From assembly GCA_013368315.1 (NCBI GenBank), contig JAACJM010000064.1, positions 1 to 64,000 on the forward strand: a stretch of DNA of 64,000 nucleotides. Reading direction: 5' to 3'. The position numbers and the translations under genes are program-made. Below the pieces are notes generated by a model. It had not been told where the DNA came from. It did no database searches and worked only from the letters and a program-made list of their open reading frames with translations. Every line of letters begins with the position of its first letter. Position 1 is the stretch's first letter. Shown in pieces: positions 22,290-34,900 of this stretch. Source of the DNA: Tetrapyrgos nigripes (lineage: Eukaryota > Basidiomycota > Agaricomycetes > Agaricales > Campanellaceae).

Positions 22290-24600
22290 AGTGGCAGGCA
22301 AAATCAATCGACTCTGAAGAGGTAGATGTGAAAAACGCAGCAACGTAGTATAGTTTTAAGAGATCGAGAGCTTAGGGACCAGAAAAGAAAAAAGCCCAGT
22401 AAACAAGGAGACCATACATGGGCCGATAAAAAGGGGCGGCAGAGAAATCCTAGACATTGAAGCCCAAAACAAAGCCATTGATATAATGTGGGCAAAATCA
22501 TACCTTACCTTTGGCGAGAACCGTCCACTATGGGCCAAAGTCGCAGATGCCCTCTTTGCTCATCACTCGCCTAGAAATCTAACAGAAGAAAATGTGGATA
22601 GAAGGATCAAATTAATCCACTACTACAAACGTGGAAAACACTGCCCAAGAAAAACGCGAAAACGGCTGCGGTAGACGACCTACAATGAATGATGAAAACC
22701 ATAAGAGACTTTAAAATCAGACAAGAAGGCTTGGCGTACTCACGGGATATACTTCGAGAGATGCCTATATGGTACCATGGACACGCTAATGCAAAAAATC
22801 CGTCTGCTAAACAGGTCAGCTGCCAGCGAGTGCCTTAAAAATGAAAAACATCATAATCTACGTATAGTAGGCCAAGCTGAAGACCTGGCAAATCGACTAC
22901 TGGAAGAGGAACATAAGGCAGACAATTTATGTCAGTGCCAGCAATGCATATGGATTAGTGACACGTACCGTTGCCTCAATCCCCATGCGTGTATGTCCCA
23001 GCAAAAGCGCTATTAGATACACTACCACCTAAGTGGGATCCTCGTCAAACTCAACCAGAAGACCACAAACCACTAGGCGCACCAAAATCGGAGGGCAAAG
23101 ATATTGAAATATTCGACAATAGAATTACAGTTAGAGGCACACTAATGGACACTTTCCGAGTGTTTACAGAAGGAGAGATCAATGAAGACTTGCAAGACAC
23201 TTCCCCGGGTCAAGGCCCAGCCCAAGAGCCGACTACTGTTGCGACCGATGGCTCCTGTGTGGAAAACGGACATTTGACGGCAAAAGCAGGAGCTGGAATC
23301 TATTTTGGGAAAGACGACGAACGCAACCAGTCGATACGTCTCCCGAAATTTATACATAAGAGAATAACAAAATCAACGAACCGGATAAAGCAGTTCCCAT
23401 TTGAACAGTCGAACCAGACGGGAGAAGTCGTAGCTGCAAGAGGAGCGGTTGAATTAGCGCCTCCCGACGCAGATCTCACCATAGAAACAGATTCTAAATA
23501 TGTCCAGAGCCAACTTACAACGAACGCGAGGAAAAATGAAGACAGGATATATTGGTGTTAAAAACCGGGAGATTATTAAAGCGACGATGGCCAGCCTTAG
23601 GAAAAGAAGGAAGACTACCTATTTGAAATGGGTCAAAGGTCACAGCGGGCACGAAGGAAATGAAGCAGCAGACTTACTCGCTGGAGCTGGAGCCGAAAAA
23701 GAAGCAGTGGACAGTATTATCATTCCCAACTCCATAGGACTAGAGGTAACAGGTGCAAAGCTCAGCGAAATGACGCAAGCACTAGCGTACCAAGCTATTC
23801 GTGAGCAGAAACTGAAAAAAGAGCGAAAGAAAAACGGACCTAGGCGGCGAACAACTATAAACCTCGAGAAAGTACAAACCCAAGTAGAAGAGGCCTTCGG
23901 GGTAATCCCCAAAGAGGAAGGAATCTGGAAAGCAATTAGACAAAGATTTCACAAGAAAAACAAGAAACTTCCTTTGGATAACAATACATGATGCTTGTAT
24001 GACAGGCTCACACTGGGAACACTCAAACTCTGAGGAGAAAAAAGAACGAGCCCGCTGTCAGCACGATGGTAGACTTGACGACATGGAGCCCATCTTGACA
24101 GCCTGTGAGTCACCGGGTCAAGAGCTGATCTGAGAACTTGCAAGAACACAAGGAAGTCCGACAAAGAATGGTATCGCCCAGGGATTGGAATAATCATTGG
24201 AGCTGCGGCTTGCGAAGTGATAAACAGTCAATCAGGAAAACGCGTACAAGGAGACGCGTTTTTGAAGAATACTAATTGCGGAATCCGCGTACCTGATATG
24301 GGTCCTGCGCTGTAAATGAATCATGGCCAAAGATGACACGCCGTTCTCTGAAATAGAGATAACGAACAGGTGGTGGAAGATGATGAATGAATGACTTAAA
24401 TTGGACGCCAGAATGACTAATCGGAAATATGAGCGCAAGGCAATACCAAAAAAGGTCGTTGAAAATACATGGAAGGGCCTACTTCATGGCGAAAAAGATC
24501 TACTTACCCAAAGACTGGACTAAAATGGCAGGGGTTTTAGTGGGTATTGAGCAGGATTTCCCTAGAAGAACTGGGAGCCGCGAGAGGCGGGGCAACTCAC
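22290..24600 (+). mobile_element. Retroelement debris: RT tail, RNase H and C-terminal region
   Basis: Reading plus, about 22395-22675 gives the end of a reverse-transcriptase polyprotein of the agaricomycete LINE-like type (EILDIEAQNKAIDIMWAKSY, then WAKVADALFAHHSP). An RNase H domain follows at about 23220-23700 with the four acidic positions: ATDGSCVENG, NQTGEVVAARGAVEL, TIETDSKYVQ and GHSGHEGNEAAD. One frame slip near 23520-23550 separates its halves. From 24070 to 24590 comes a C-terminal region (RILIAESAYLIWVLRCK, then NRWWKMMNE, LDARMTNRK) with several stops. No LTRs or tails were found. It is a decayed insertion that predates the duplication, since part of it (24070-24600) is also in the right arm. 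Confidence 0.75.
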
Positions 24601-24689
24601 CTCAATGAAGGGTTTCCCCTCTCAAGAGGGATACTTAGGCTTGCCTGTTCCGATGATTGAGAGTTCTCTTCGGTTTTAACGGTTTTATT

Positions 24690-25449
24690 ACGTGGCGACA
24701 CTATTAGAACGCGTATTATCTGATAGCCCGTAATCGTGGAGCTTGCTAGTGCTAGTGCTAACTTTGTTGGTATCTTGTATGTCGAAAAGTCGAGGATGTT
24801 GTCGATATTGTTCAAGGCGGCTAAGTCCATGTCGTTGCTAGTATAGTAGTCGTCATCATCGTCACCAACACCACCACCACTACCAGCAGAAGGCCCAGCT
24901 TCTTCAGGTTCTGTATCGTCAAACGTTGCTGAAGCTGAAGGGTAGAGACTACGGCGTGGCTCGACGTCAGACATCGCGTTCTGCATCTCTTCGTCTCGCA
25001 GACTGGTCGTACTCGTATTCGTGATGGCACGGGGTTTAGGTCGAGGTCGAGGTCGAGGTTTTTCACTGGCCGACTCGGCTGTAGAGGTATCTCCTTCCAA
25101 ATCTATGACTTTTCCCTTTCCCTTTCCCTTGCCTTTCCTATTCTCCTTGCCTTTCCTATTCTCTGTCCTCGCATCCTCATTTCCTTTCCCTTCCCTCCCC
25201 TTCCCCTTCTTCTTCTCCTCCTGCTTTTCCCTCTCCTCATTCAACTGCTCACCAAGTAAAATCTTCTCAACCTTATCCTCAACCACCAACTCTGCTCTCC
25301 TCTCCCTCGCCTTCTCTCTAATCAAATGATCTGTTATACTCATATGATCGTCATTCTTCCCGGTTTTCTTCTTCCTGGAATTATCGCCCCATTCACCACC
25401 GTCTTCTGGGAACATGGCTACACCATAGGCAGAGCTTTCTCGTAGAATT
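24690..25449 (-). pseudogene. RTC4 gene fragment (left-arm copy)
   Basis: This is an internal piece of the RTC4-domain gene at 41549-45298, matching its 43648-44390. It begins at ILRESSAYGVAMFPEDGGEW with no RTC4 domain core upstream, and runs through the KGKGK-rich and PRPRPRPK tracts to NDMDLAALNNIDNILDF. It then shifts (STYKIPTKLALALASS, a frame change near 24790) and leaves homology at 'aatagtgtcg' (about 24690). Missing both ends, and with length differences in the lysine/glutamate tract, it cannot encode the protein. The frame remains open for about 305 codons only because the sequence is low in stops. Confidence 0.88.
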
Positions 25450-25709
25450 GGGTTACACTGACCGGTATCGACCCTCAAGGGCTCGTGCCCGACCCGGGTC
25501 GCGGCAAGACTCACTCGCGTACTCGTCGTTGGTCATTCCATGTCGAGGAATCTTGGTCACGCTGGTCTCTTCCCCAGGTCTTCTCTCTGTTCATATTGCA
25601 CGGTGCTTCGCGTTATTCTCAAAGTTGGACCACTCTTAATGACCACACAATGCTTGGGACGATATCTAATATTACAACCTTCCATGGACCATACTATAAA
25701 TGTATCATT

Positions 25710-26268
25710 TCACGCATCTGCAGGCTTCGTAACAATCTCCTTCACAAACGGACACTTTGTCTCCTCAAAGACTTCCTCGTGCGGGGCTTGTATACGGAAT
25801 AGTATTCAGTACCCAGTAGAACTTCAAGACAAAAATTAAGAGAACAAACAGCCTCACCCCAATCCTGAAAATCATCAATCAACGCCATTGGGATTATGAC
25901 GATGTCTTTCATATGGTCCGCGTTTTCGTGAATGTACAACTTGGAACCGCACACCGTACAGAAGCGACGTGGAGACGTCCTTCCTGATCTAGTAGCAGAG
26001 TCGTTATAAATGGTAATCTGCTTGCAGCCTGTGAAGTCGACGTCCTGGGATTGAAAATCGCAAAAAAAAAATTGTCAGTAAATCTCGGCACCGTGACAAG
26101 TTAGCCTACCTCTTCTTTAAACATCCCATTTGACATGAACGCGGTCCCCGTTGCCTTCTGACAGTTCACGCAATGGCAAATCACGTAGAGTGAGGGATTG
26201 CCTGTAACCAAAAATGTGTTTTGTCCACACAGACAAGAACCTTTGCGAATCTTTCTGGAATCTGACAT
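25710..26268 (-). CDS. GFA/CENP-V-type zinc-binding protein
   Basis: Exons 26268-26110, 26044-25858 and 25786-25710 give about 140 residues, starting MSDSRKIRKGSCLCGQNTF. The zinc ligands of the GFA (glutathione-dependent formaldehyde-activating enzyme) fold are all present: SCLCG, CHCVNCQKATG, and RRFCTVCGSKLYI. The family fold is a Mss4-like beta sheet holding zinc. Fungi have many copies, most of unknown substrate, and only some bacterial members have been linked to glutathione/formaldehyde adducts, so the name should not be read as an activity. Introns have donors GTAGGC and GTGAGG. Splicing restores split codons (DWG-APHEE) and the protein ends VTKPADA. The gene abuts the broken end of the RTC4 fragment, with about 260 bp between. 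Confidence 0.9.
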
Positions 26269-29200
26269 TTTAAACGTCCTGAGTGATGGTAAGTTAGACG
26301 GTGGAGGTCGTGACGCAAGCTACATGAAATTGGAGACTTTGAGAAGCAGAACGATGAGTCATTTTTCAGCGCTCCGAGATACTTCAGATTCGAGGAAACA
26401 ACTCCGGAGCCGGCTTAAACGAGTACAGTGTCGATGGGTATTATCCGATCCAGGGCCTAGAAGTCCAAGAAGCAGAAGCATACGGTTTGACCGGCGGCGC
26501 AGGTTCTTACGCCGGATATTAATTATTAATAATATTATTATTATAATGCTAGGAATGTCGGGTACGGATTCGGGTGAGCAGAGTCAGGGGACGGGGATAT
26601 GTAGGTGTAGTGGGTTTAAAGAAGAGAGTGTGGAGGCACTACTGGCAGCGTTGGGAGCGTAATATTGGCGTGAACCCTGGCCAGTCAGTTGGTCAGAATG
26701 ACGCGACGAAAAAAAAACGAAACAAGAAGGAAAATAAAACAGAAAAATGAAATAAAGACATCGAGGTGAAGACAAAGGACGGACAGCAGCTTTACATCCA
26801 ATCCCAGCCCTGTCCTTTGAAAGAAGACAAGGACACTGGGCAGCACGAGGCTTCTCCTGGCGGCGGCGTATCAGTTCTTGATCCCAGCCTAAACCGCTCC
26901 TCCTCCTCCTCTTCCTCCTTTTCCTCCTCCTCCTGCTCACGGCCTCCACCATCTTCAGAAAAGGAAATCACACCATGACACAAAATCCAAAAATATGTAT
27001 TTCGTGGTCAAGACGGCAACTCAGAGTCAAATGGGGAGGGCGGGTCAATCGCCGGCAAATCCAAACGATTTAGGAAGGTACGGAAGGGAATCTTCATTTC
27101 CGACCATCTTTGGGCTTCTGGGACCTGGATCGGAAAATACCCATCGACGTATCACTCGGCTTAAACACTCAAGTACTCAAGATCGGCTTCGATTGCTTCC
27201 TTTTTCTTCCTGCTCCTAACTTCTCGGGAACCTGTCATTTTGACGCAAACCACTGATTTAAAAGCGCCAACCGCAAACCGCAAACGCCGTCACGGACTGC
27301 GGACTCAGCACGGTTAAAAAGTCCGAAGCAGCTGTCAAGACTCCTCATAATGTAACACTTGAACAAAGCTGTACCTGTGGGTACCAATATCACTCACTCC
27401 ACAGGACCCCTTTGCGTTCTGTAATTGTCGGTGATCAATGGAACTGATCAAGCGGTAAACTGCCAGTGAAAAAGGCAGTATCAGAGCATTACTTATTCGA
27501 GATCTAGAGCGTGCTGAAACAAACGATCTCAACTGGGTAGGTTTTGGGGAGCCCTAAGGTGACAGAAAGGTACTGAAGACTCAACAGAAAAATGTCAGTC
27601 TGCATTCGCTTGTAAACGCCGCAATGTCGGAACAAGCAATACTTATTCTGTTCTTTTGTTTCTATGTGGCAGCTGTGAAAGCGAAATGAGAAATAAAATG
27701 TCAACTTCAAGCTGATGAAAGAACAATCTCTGGAAGAAACCAGAAGGACTTACTAACTACTGAGCTACGAACATCACAGAACAGGGTATGAGTTAGTATG
27801 TAGTAGAGCTACGCGTTTAACATTCCATTGCCACCGCAGCGAACAACAGAACATGCCAAGCAACGTTTCGAAGACGGTAGACTGAAAGCTGTCAATGTCA
27901 GTGTCATTGAAGGTTGAAAAATTAAATTTTGAAAAATTGAAAAGAGTCGATCCCAATCTCGGACGGAGATCAACGTCCGACGGACATGTCGTTTTAGCAG
28001 AATAAAGTGCTTCATTTGTTGCCCTGCTACAATAGGCTACAATGCAGGGATGTCGATGAGCAGAACAACTTGAAGCGTGGGAGTAGCTGGGCCGACGGCG
28101 ACACACTCTGAGAGTTGAAACCCTGAGGCCTAAGTAGTTGAACCCTACTAGAGCGGGCCCCTGCCTTAATAGTAGCGTAGCCTGCTACTGGGTCCACCGC
28201 CACTGCTCCATAGCTAGTCAATTGCAGTCATTCTGATGGTATATGCGTAGTGTGATGTTGATGGTATGTTGAGGGCCATTACCTCGTTACATGAGATACA
28301 GAAGTCGGTAAGAGGTCGCGATCGAGGAGGGGCTCCGAGTCGGAGTCGTGACCCCAAGTTTGTTGCAGGTTTGAGCTCATCTGAGTTACTGACAGAGCCT
28401 TAGAGGTAGGCTTCATCGATAGCAACGACATATGCATATGGCCAAGTAGAGGCTAGCTATAGGTGGGACCCCAACCAGCTTGGTAGTAGACACAAGACCT
28501 AGGAACCATCGATTATTCGATAGCAAACGACATGATATGGCCAAGTAAAGGCTAGCATATCCGTCGCATCGAGAAGTCCTCGAGAAGCCCTCCATTGAAC
28601 CAGTGTACGGCCTTATATTAAGCCTTGAGCCTGTACATGTCTAGGATGAATTTGGATATCCGATAATGGATTTAGGAGAGATAAAGCGGAGAGATCATGA
28701 GCTTGATGAGTCTTGTAGTTACGCGAGAGATCTTTTAAAGGACTAGTACTAAGATTGGTGCTTTCAGTGTCACGGTGTAGGTGCATTAAGCAGATATATG
28801 AACGTACGGGTTCAGTGGAGTTGACGCTGATGGTTTGCTTTTTATTGCCTTTTGCTTGATAGAGGCTTTCGCCAGAATGAATGACACTATTGACTTGGTG
28901 GAGAGGTTGGGTATATAGGATAAACCGAATGAACTCAGGTACTGGTGAAGCACGAGGGACAAGTAGAACGTTGAAAGAGTGTTACAACTTGTATCGACCT
29001 AAGCCGACCTGAGTACTTTGCGAAAAAATCCACAGACACACAGCGACTGGACAGACATGCAGACCACCAGGGAGGATAGAGAACGCCGTGTACGGGCCAT
29101 CTTATAGGGTATTATACAAATTCTGCTTCTCGGAATGGTGAGATATGGAAATGTGGTACAACACTTCTGAGTACAGTAGACCTCTTGCTGGCCCAAGAAC

Positions 29201-29352
29201 CGAGGTCAAGAAGTCAACTGCACATTCTCCAACTTCTGTGTTATCGCAATTGACTCTGGCTCCGGCGTCGTTATTTCTCCTCCTCCTTCTGTTTTTACTG
29301 CAGCCTCCGCCTTAGCCTCATCCACACCCGTACCCATACTCTCCTTCCCCTC
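26269..29352. other. 3-kb gene-poor stretch
   Basis: Only short frames without family features are seen. There is an AT-rich block at 26517-26550 (attaattattaataat...), serine- and arginine-coding triplet repeats at 26900-26940, and the direct repeat listed at 28415. Candidate splice signals occur between 27340 and 27780 on the minus strand, but no coherent protein emerges from them. Confidence 0.5.
28415..28560. repeat. Short imperfect direct repeat
   Basis: About 46 bp ('atcgatagcaacgacata...ggccaagtagaggctagctat', 28415-28460) recur at 28515-28560 with a few substitutions and small indels, 100 bp apart. There is no coding sense. It may be part of a decayed transposable element or a locally duplicated spacer. 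Confidence 0.6.
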
Positions 29353-30337
29353 CTACCCTTGAACCGGCACCCCCTTCTTACTCTCCACTCTCGAAAAAAA
29401 TCTGGGTGGGATAAATCCTTGAGAGTCTCCTTCAGTTAATATGACACCGTTGTCGGATAAGAAGAATTGGATCCCAGAAGCGATGGCGGAGGGGATGTCG
29501 ATGAAGATGAGGATTGAGGAGGAGGAACGCATGCCTGTGAGGAAGAGGAGAAATAGGTGCAAGTATATAAGCAAGAAAGAAACGAAGAAAAGAGGAAGTA
29601 GGCGGAATGAAATATGGAATGGAACGGAACGTACCACTGATAACATTCTCGCCAGAAACGCCTTGCGCGAGATGTATATGGTTGCGACTCATTTTGGAGA
29701 GCCCTTGCGTTGCTGTTGTGTAAATGTGTCAGAAAGACGCGAACATGAGGACATACGACGCGACGCGTACATATAGATTTCCAAGCTTCCTTGTTCGTGC
29801 CATGTACTGCGATTCTAGAGGGTATATCTTCTACTGAAAGGATGGGTTTTAGGACGAGTTTAACTGTCTGTTGAACGAGTAAGCCAAGTAAAGAAGAGAA
29901 CAGCGTCGATGCAAACGTACCTTTAGCGAGTGCCCTTGATTCGCCTTTATCCACCAAATCTCTTCCTCTTGTTTGAAATGATACCGCTGTTTTGCATCCG
30001 CTCCGACAATTTTCTGTAGAGCGGGCAGATCTACCGACTGAGCTTTTATTTTGGGATTTTCTAACTGGCAGAACGGCGTCAATACCCCGGTGTATATGAG
30101 ATGCCTATTAGATGTAATGGTTGTACTTACAAGATCATCAACTCTGACAAAGCCATCTGGACGCATAGGAAGACCCTCGTTCTTTGCTCCATGGCGCAAA
30201 AGCCATGACAGAGTTTTGGATAGTTTGACTTCTGGAGAGTCGCTGGGTAAGCCTCGGAGTTTGGCTGATCGTTGTCCACCGCTTTGCTTTTGCGGTCTTT
30301 GGGTCTTTAGGTCTCGTTGTTTTTGTTGTTGCTCCAT
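29353..30337 (-). CDS. TPT1: tRNA 2'-phosphotransferase
   Basis: TPT1 removes the 2'-phosphate left at the splice junction by fungal tRNA ligase, transferring it to NAD+. Five exons, 30337-30131, 30064-29921, 29867-29771, 29712-29635 and 29534-29353, give about 235 residues in one frame. Visible family blocks: LSKTLSWLLRHGA with DGFVRVDDL (first catalytic Arg-His), WWIKANQGHSLK, VHGTNKEAWKSI (NAD site), GLSKMSRNHIHLAQG and SILIFIDIPSAIASG, ending VPVQG. I chose the Met of MEQQQKQRD because the family needs only a short basic extension; an upstream in-frame Met (about 30409) is possible. The gene is divergent from ribosomal protein L10, with about 400 bp between starts. Confidence 0.93.
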
Positions 30338-30738
30338 TTTAGCCAAAATACCGGATTGACGAGTAGTGGCCTGAATCACACGAGAATTATGAAGAAAACG
30401 AATGGACATTAGTTGTTCATGACTGACAGTGACTCGAGCTCGGAGATCTAGAATATGTAGGCTGACTGAGAAATTTCTGTCAGCGTGATTGGTCATACCT
30501 TACCAATCCACAGAGTAGCTGGCTTACAAAAGGACGTGTACCGCCCGTTGCTTTCCCCCCAATTTCTCCTTGTTTTCAAGAATGTACGTATGACCCCTTG
30601 CTTTCTGGGTTCCCTGCAACTCTACGAGTCTGTCGGTGTCGGTTTTATGGCTGGATTCTTGGTTGGATGCGTTGGATGGGCTTTTTGGAGTTTGGATGAC
30701 GTTTAGAAAGGAGCTGACGCTGTTCTGTTACAGAAAAG

Positions 30739-31545
30739 ATGGGTCGTCGTCCAGCTCGCTGCTACCGTTACTGCAAGAACAAGCCCTACCCCAAATCCAG
30801 GTACAACCGTGGTGTCCCTGATCCCAAGGTGCGTCCAAACGTTGCACTAATCTACCCATTTTTAATCCCATTTTTTAGATCAGGATTTTCGACCTTGGCC
30901 GTAAACGTGCCTCTGTCGACGAATTCCCCTTCTGCTGCCATCTCGTCTCGGATGAGTACGAACAGCTGTCGAGTGAAGCTCTCGAAGCTGCTCGTATCTG
31001 TGCCAACAAATACGTTACCAAGACCTCTGGAAAGGATTCCTTCCACTTGCGTGTCCGTGTCCATCCCTTCCATGTCATCCGTATCAACAAGATGTTAAGT
31101 TGTGCCGGAGCTGATCGGTGAGTGAGCATCATTGGAAAGCGATGACGTTGAAACTAATTGCGTCTCTTAAACAGTCTCCAAACTGGTATGCGTGGTGCAT
31201 GGGGTAAGCCCTATGGCACTGTCGCCCGTGTCAACATTGGCCAGATTATTCTCTCCATCCGGTGCAAGGAGCAAACCGCCCCTGTCGTCATGGAGGCTCT
31301 CCGTCGTGCTCGTTACAAGTTCCCCGGTCGTCAAAAGATTATCGTTTCTAAGAAGTGGGGTTTCACTAGCGTCAACAAGGAAGAGTACCTGAAGCTCAAG
31401 GAGGAGAAGAAGGTGTTGCAGTGCGTATATATATTTACTGGTTCAATGAGATACTGACCTCCTTGCTAGGGATGGTGCCTACGTCCAGTTCATCAGACCC
31501 AAGGGCCCTCTCGAGACCAACCTGCGCAACCAGCTCCGTGCCTGA
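30739..31545 (+). CDS. RPL10: 60S ribosomal protein L10 (uL16)
   Basis: L10/uL16 is a late-joining core protein of the large subunit, needed for the tRNA-binding sites and for NMD3 release. Exons 30739-30828, 30879-31117, 31175-31420 and 31470-31545 encode about 216 residues, exactly the family length. Blocks: [48 protein letters not shown], the basic loop region [23 protein letters not shown], and the C-terminus ending RNQLRA. The start ATG lies just after a CAG that may be a 5'-UTR splice acceptor, a common arrangement in fungal ribosomal protein genes. Introns of 50-57 bp all restore frame. Codon use is strongly biased to C-ending codons, as expected for a highly expressed gene. Confidence 0.97.
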
Positions 31546-31797
31546 TCATCTGTATCCATGTATTTTTAGCGTATCAATCGTATTTGATCTGCCACGCTGA
31601 AAGCCTTTTTCATCGAGTGTGTGTGCCTTTTGCCCTTTATTCACTGGACCTCTCTGTACTTGTGGGTGTTGTCTGGGGGAAAGGGGGCATAGATTGAGGA
31701 GTTCAGGTGTTTCCCAGTGGACTGTACTGTGCTGCGAGTACTGTTATCGGGTGCCGTCTGTATACATATGTATTAGCGGAGTAGATCATGTGATGGC

Positions 31798-31803
31798 AAT
31801 AAA
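31798..31803 (+). terminator. AATAAA polyadenylation signal candidate for RPL10
   Basis: The hexamer AATAAA lies about 250 bp after the RPL10 stop codon, in a G/T-rich 3' flank. It is a plausible cleavage/polyadenylation signal, although fungal signals are degenerate and transcript data would be needed. Confidence 0.35.
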
Positions 31804-31982
31804 TGATACATTGTAACGCCGTGACTCTTACCTCAGAAGTAAAAGCGACTGTCGCACTTTAGCTTCTGCTTCTTACTTCCATCTTCTGTCGCTTCACCAC
31901 ACGACAGCGAGGCCCCCAGTTCTACTCGTTGAAATCATCTTTGCAGTCAGTCCATCTCAATCTACAAAAGGCTTGCCATAAC

Positions 31983-34900
31983 ATGTTTTTTCCTGCCTCT
32001 CAGAACTCCATATCCTCCAACATGCCGTTCAACAGATATCTCGAAGACGACGACTACAGCCAAGATTACGAGTACTCCAGCCATGCCCCTGCCTCATCGT
32101 CTCAACCGTATCGTGGCCCTGGTCAAGTTCGCCTGCAAATTCCCCAGTTCATTTCTTCAGGGGCACCCATGCTCGCTCCAGGGGGTGGAGCAGAGATTCT
32201 TCCTGCGGGGATGTTTTCCAATGCCGCCCAGTCAGGAATAGCCTCTTCATGGTATGCCAACAATGGTTTGACCGGTGATTTTCCGTCACAGTGAGTTGTT
32301 CTCTAATCCGTACACTTTTACTGGTATCTCAATGTTACTTCCAGTGTACAGCAAGGCTCCTCGGGTGTGTACATGTCCCAGCATTCCCAGTCAAGTGCTC
32401 CAGTCCCTATCCACTACATTCATTCACCTCCAGACGCCTTGTCACCTCGTTCAGCCACCGCATCCACTACATCCTCCTATGATTTCGATAACGGCCCAAC
32501 CAGCAGCTGCAGCGACCCTAAAGACTCTTCCCAGAGCGCACTGAGCTTGTATGTCAACTCGGGCCTCGCAGCTCCCCGGTATCCCAGCCATCTAAACTCT
32601 GTCGTATCCGCCCGTTCTTCTCCTTCCTTTGGTTTCAGTGTACCCTCTCCTCTTGGACTTCCCGTTTACTCCACAACGGGTTTTGACCTCCTTTCTGTGT
32701 TGGCGAGAGTCGCTACTCGGCCAAATCCACAAGTCGCTCTGGGTCCTGTCGACCTTACTTCTTCGTTCGCCGTCGTCGATGTGCGGAGGCACGACTCTCC
32801 TATTATCTACTGCTCTCCTACTTTCTGCCGGTTAACTGGCTACGAAGAGCAGGACATCCTAGGCAGAAACTGTCGGTTCCTTCAGTCTCCCAACGGCATT
32901 CAGCCGAGAGGCGAGATACGGAGGTTCACGTCTCACGATGCCGTCTGTCACATAAAGAAACATCTTGACGCCGACAAGGAGGTCCAGACAAGTATTGTCA
33001 ACTACCGAAAAAATGGGGAGGCGTTCATCAACCTTGTCACCATTATACCCATCAGGGGTGGTGATATCGGTATGCCCAGCGAAGACGACAAAGTTGTCTA
33101 CCATGTGGGTTTCCAAGTGGATCTCAACACACAGCCGCAGGATATCATGCAAAAGGTCAAAGATGGCAGTTATATTCCAAACTACATTGCCAACGACCCT
33201 GTGGCTATCGTACCCCCGTTGGCAGGTGCACCAGGTTCCTTGGCAGCGAGGGACAGAAAGTTGCATACAATCCCTGCTCCAGTCATGAGCCAACAGCTCA
33301 AAAAGCTACTCGAAGATCGGAACTTTATGACGAGCTTCCCGATTACCACAGTCACCAATTCGGACTCGAGTCTCGTACAAACCAATCCTGGCTCTACTGT
33401 CTCCGCTGCCGCCGCCGCCGCCACATCACCTACCTCGGCTTCGCCTTCAGATGCGTCATCGCCTACTTGCTCCTCAGATCTTGTCAATATGGGTCCCACA
33501 GGCAATCATCCGCTTTCCCTCATTCTTCTCGAGTACGCTCCCGATTTCATCCACATCGTCTCCCTTAAAGGGTCGTTCCTTTACGTTGCGCCTTCCGTGA
33601 AGAGGGTTTTAGGCTACCACCCCAGCGAACTCGTTGGCAAGTCTCTCTCGGATATCTGTCACCCAGCAGACTCCATTCCTCTCATGAGGGAACTGAAAGA
33701 GAGTTCGGCCACGGGACCAACCGCACTAGGTAGCGCAGGAACCTCCGGCGGAGAAGACCCAAAATACTACTCGAACAAGCCTAGACCGGTTGACTTGTTA
33801 TTCAGAGCGCGTACTAAAGAGGGAAAGTATGTCTGGGTTGAATGTCGAGGCAGATTGCATGTGGAGCCTGGGAAGGGTCGTAAGGCGATTATGTTGAGTG
33901 GTCGAGCGAAGGAGATGTCGAACTTTAGGTGGTCGGCGGTGGCGTCTACGGGTGGGTTGTCGAGGACTAAGTTGGTGATGGGTGGTAGAGACAGGGAAGA
34001 TAGTCGCTCATCGTTTTCGTCTGCGAGCTCGAAAGGGTCGAAGCCTTCCTCTGAAGCTGGCTCACCAGGTCCATACGAGAAAGTGAACGAGTTTTGGGGG
34101 ACGATTACGCGATCTGGAATCTTGCTTGTTGTCGGCAGTGGCTGCAAGGACGTGCTTGGGTGGGATGAGCTCGAGTTGATTGGGAGGCCGATTTGGAATT
34201 TTTTGATGGATGATGATAAGAAGCGGAGGGTTGGGGAGGAGTTGGTCAGTATGGGTTGTGCAGTTGGGTCCACGGACGCACCAGGGTCATTACCGAGCAA
34301 ACTCCGTTGCAGGATGGTCCAGCATAACGGAACACCAACCAACGTTGAACTAGTTCTTTATCCTTCCTCTGTTGATTCCGACATTCTCAAATCGACGCAT
34401 ACAATTTCGGCCGCCCCAATCATATACCAAATCAAGTTGTACGATCCAACTATAGCTGCACCTGCGACGCTTGTTCATCCCCTGGACGAGAACATATTCA
34501 AGGATCTAGAAACCAGTCGGGGAACGAGTTGGCAGTATGAGCTGCAGCAGCTCAAGTATGCGAATGATAGGTTGAGGGAGGAGATTAAAACGTTGGAAGG
34601 GGAGAATGGGCCCGTTCCCGTGTCTGGGCAGCTTTTATCACAGAAGCAACAGGACTTGTCAACGAGTGTGGCAACTATGTCACCTCAAGCTCAACATCTT
34701 ACACTTCCGCTCTCTGCCGTAGGTCCAGGTCCTTTAGCTGGGTATGACCATCAGCACCAGCAGCATCACCAAGGGCTTGGATCGGCTTCGTTCAGCTCGG
34801 CAGAACATCCTTCCGCACCCCAATCACATTCGCTTTACAGTTCCGCTCCCTACAACCACAGACCATTGACAGCGAACTGGTCAGCTGTAGGTAATGTGAA

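Larger units (their letters stand above)
16870..25449. repeat. Left arm of a large imperfect inverted duplication
   Basis: This block is mirrored, on the opposite strand, by about 43648-51710. Homology starts just upstream of App1 (cyclase relic leader, 'gttacaatgactactatctatggtactga') and ends inside the RTC4 fragment ('ctcgtagaat' at 25449). Order here: cyclase relic (+), LINE insertion (-), P450 (-), retroelement debris (+), RTC4 fragment (-). Compared with the right arm it lacks the RTC4 3' third and flank, gained a LINE insertion and a 34-bp tandem duplication, and retains about 1.7 kb of retroelement that the right arm lacks. Boundaries were judged by eye and are good to perhaps 20 bp at the outer end. 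Confidence 0.85.

Noticed and set aside
25021..25329. Phe/Pro-rich frame antisense to the RTC4 fragment (and its twin at 43769-44059).
   Set aside because: It is opposite the lysine/glycine-rich coding tract; both copies arise from the same composition effect.
26584..26952. Minus-strand 122-codon frame with an arginine-rich start.
   Set aside because: It rests on CCT/CTC triplet repeats, with no conserved features and no splicing partners.
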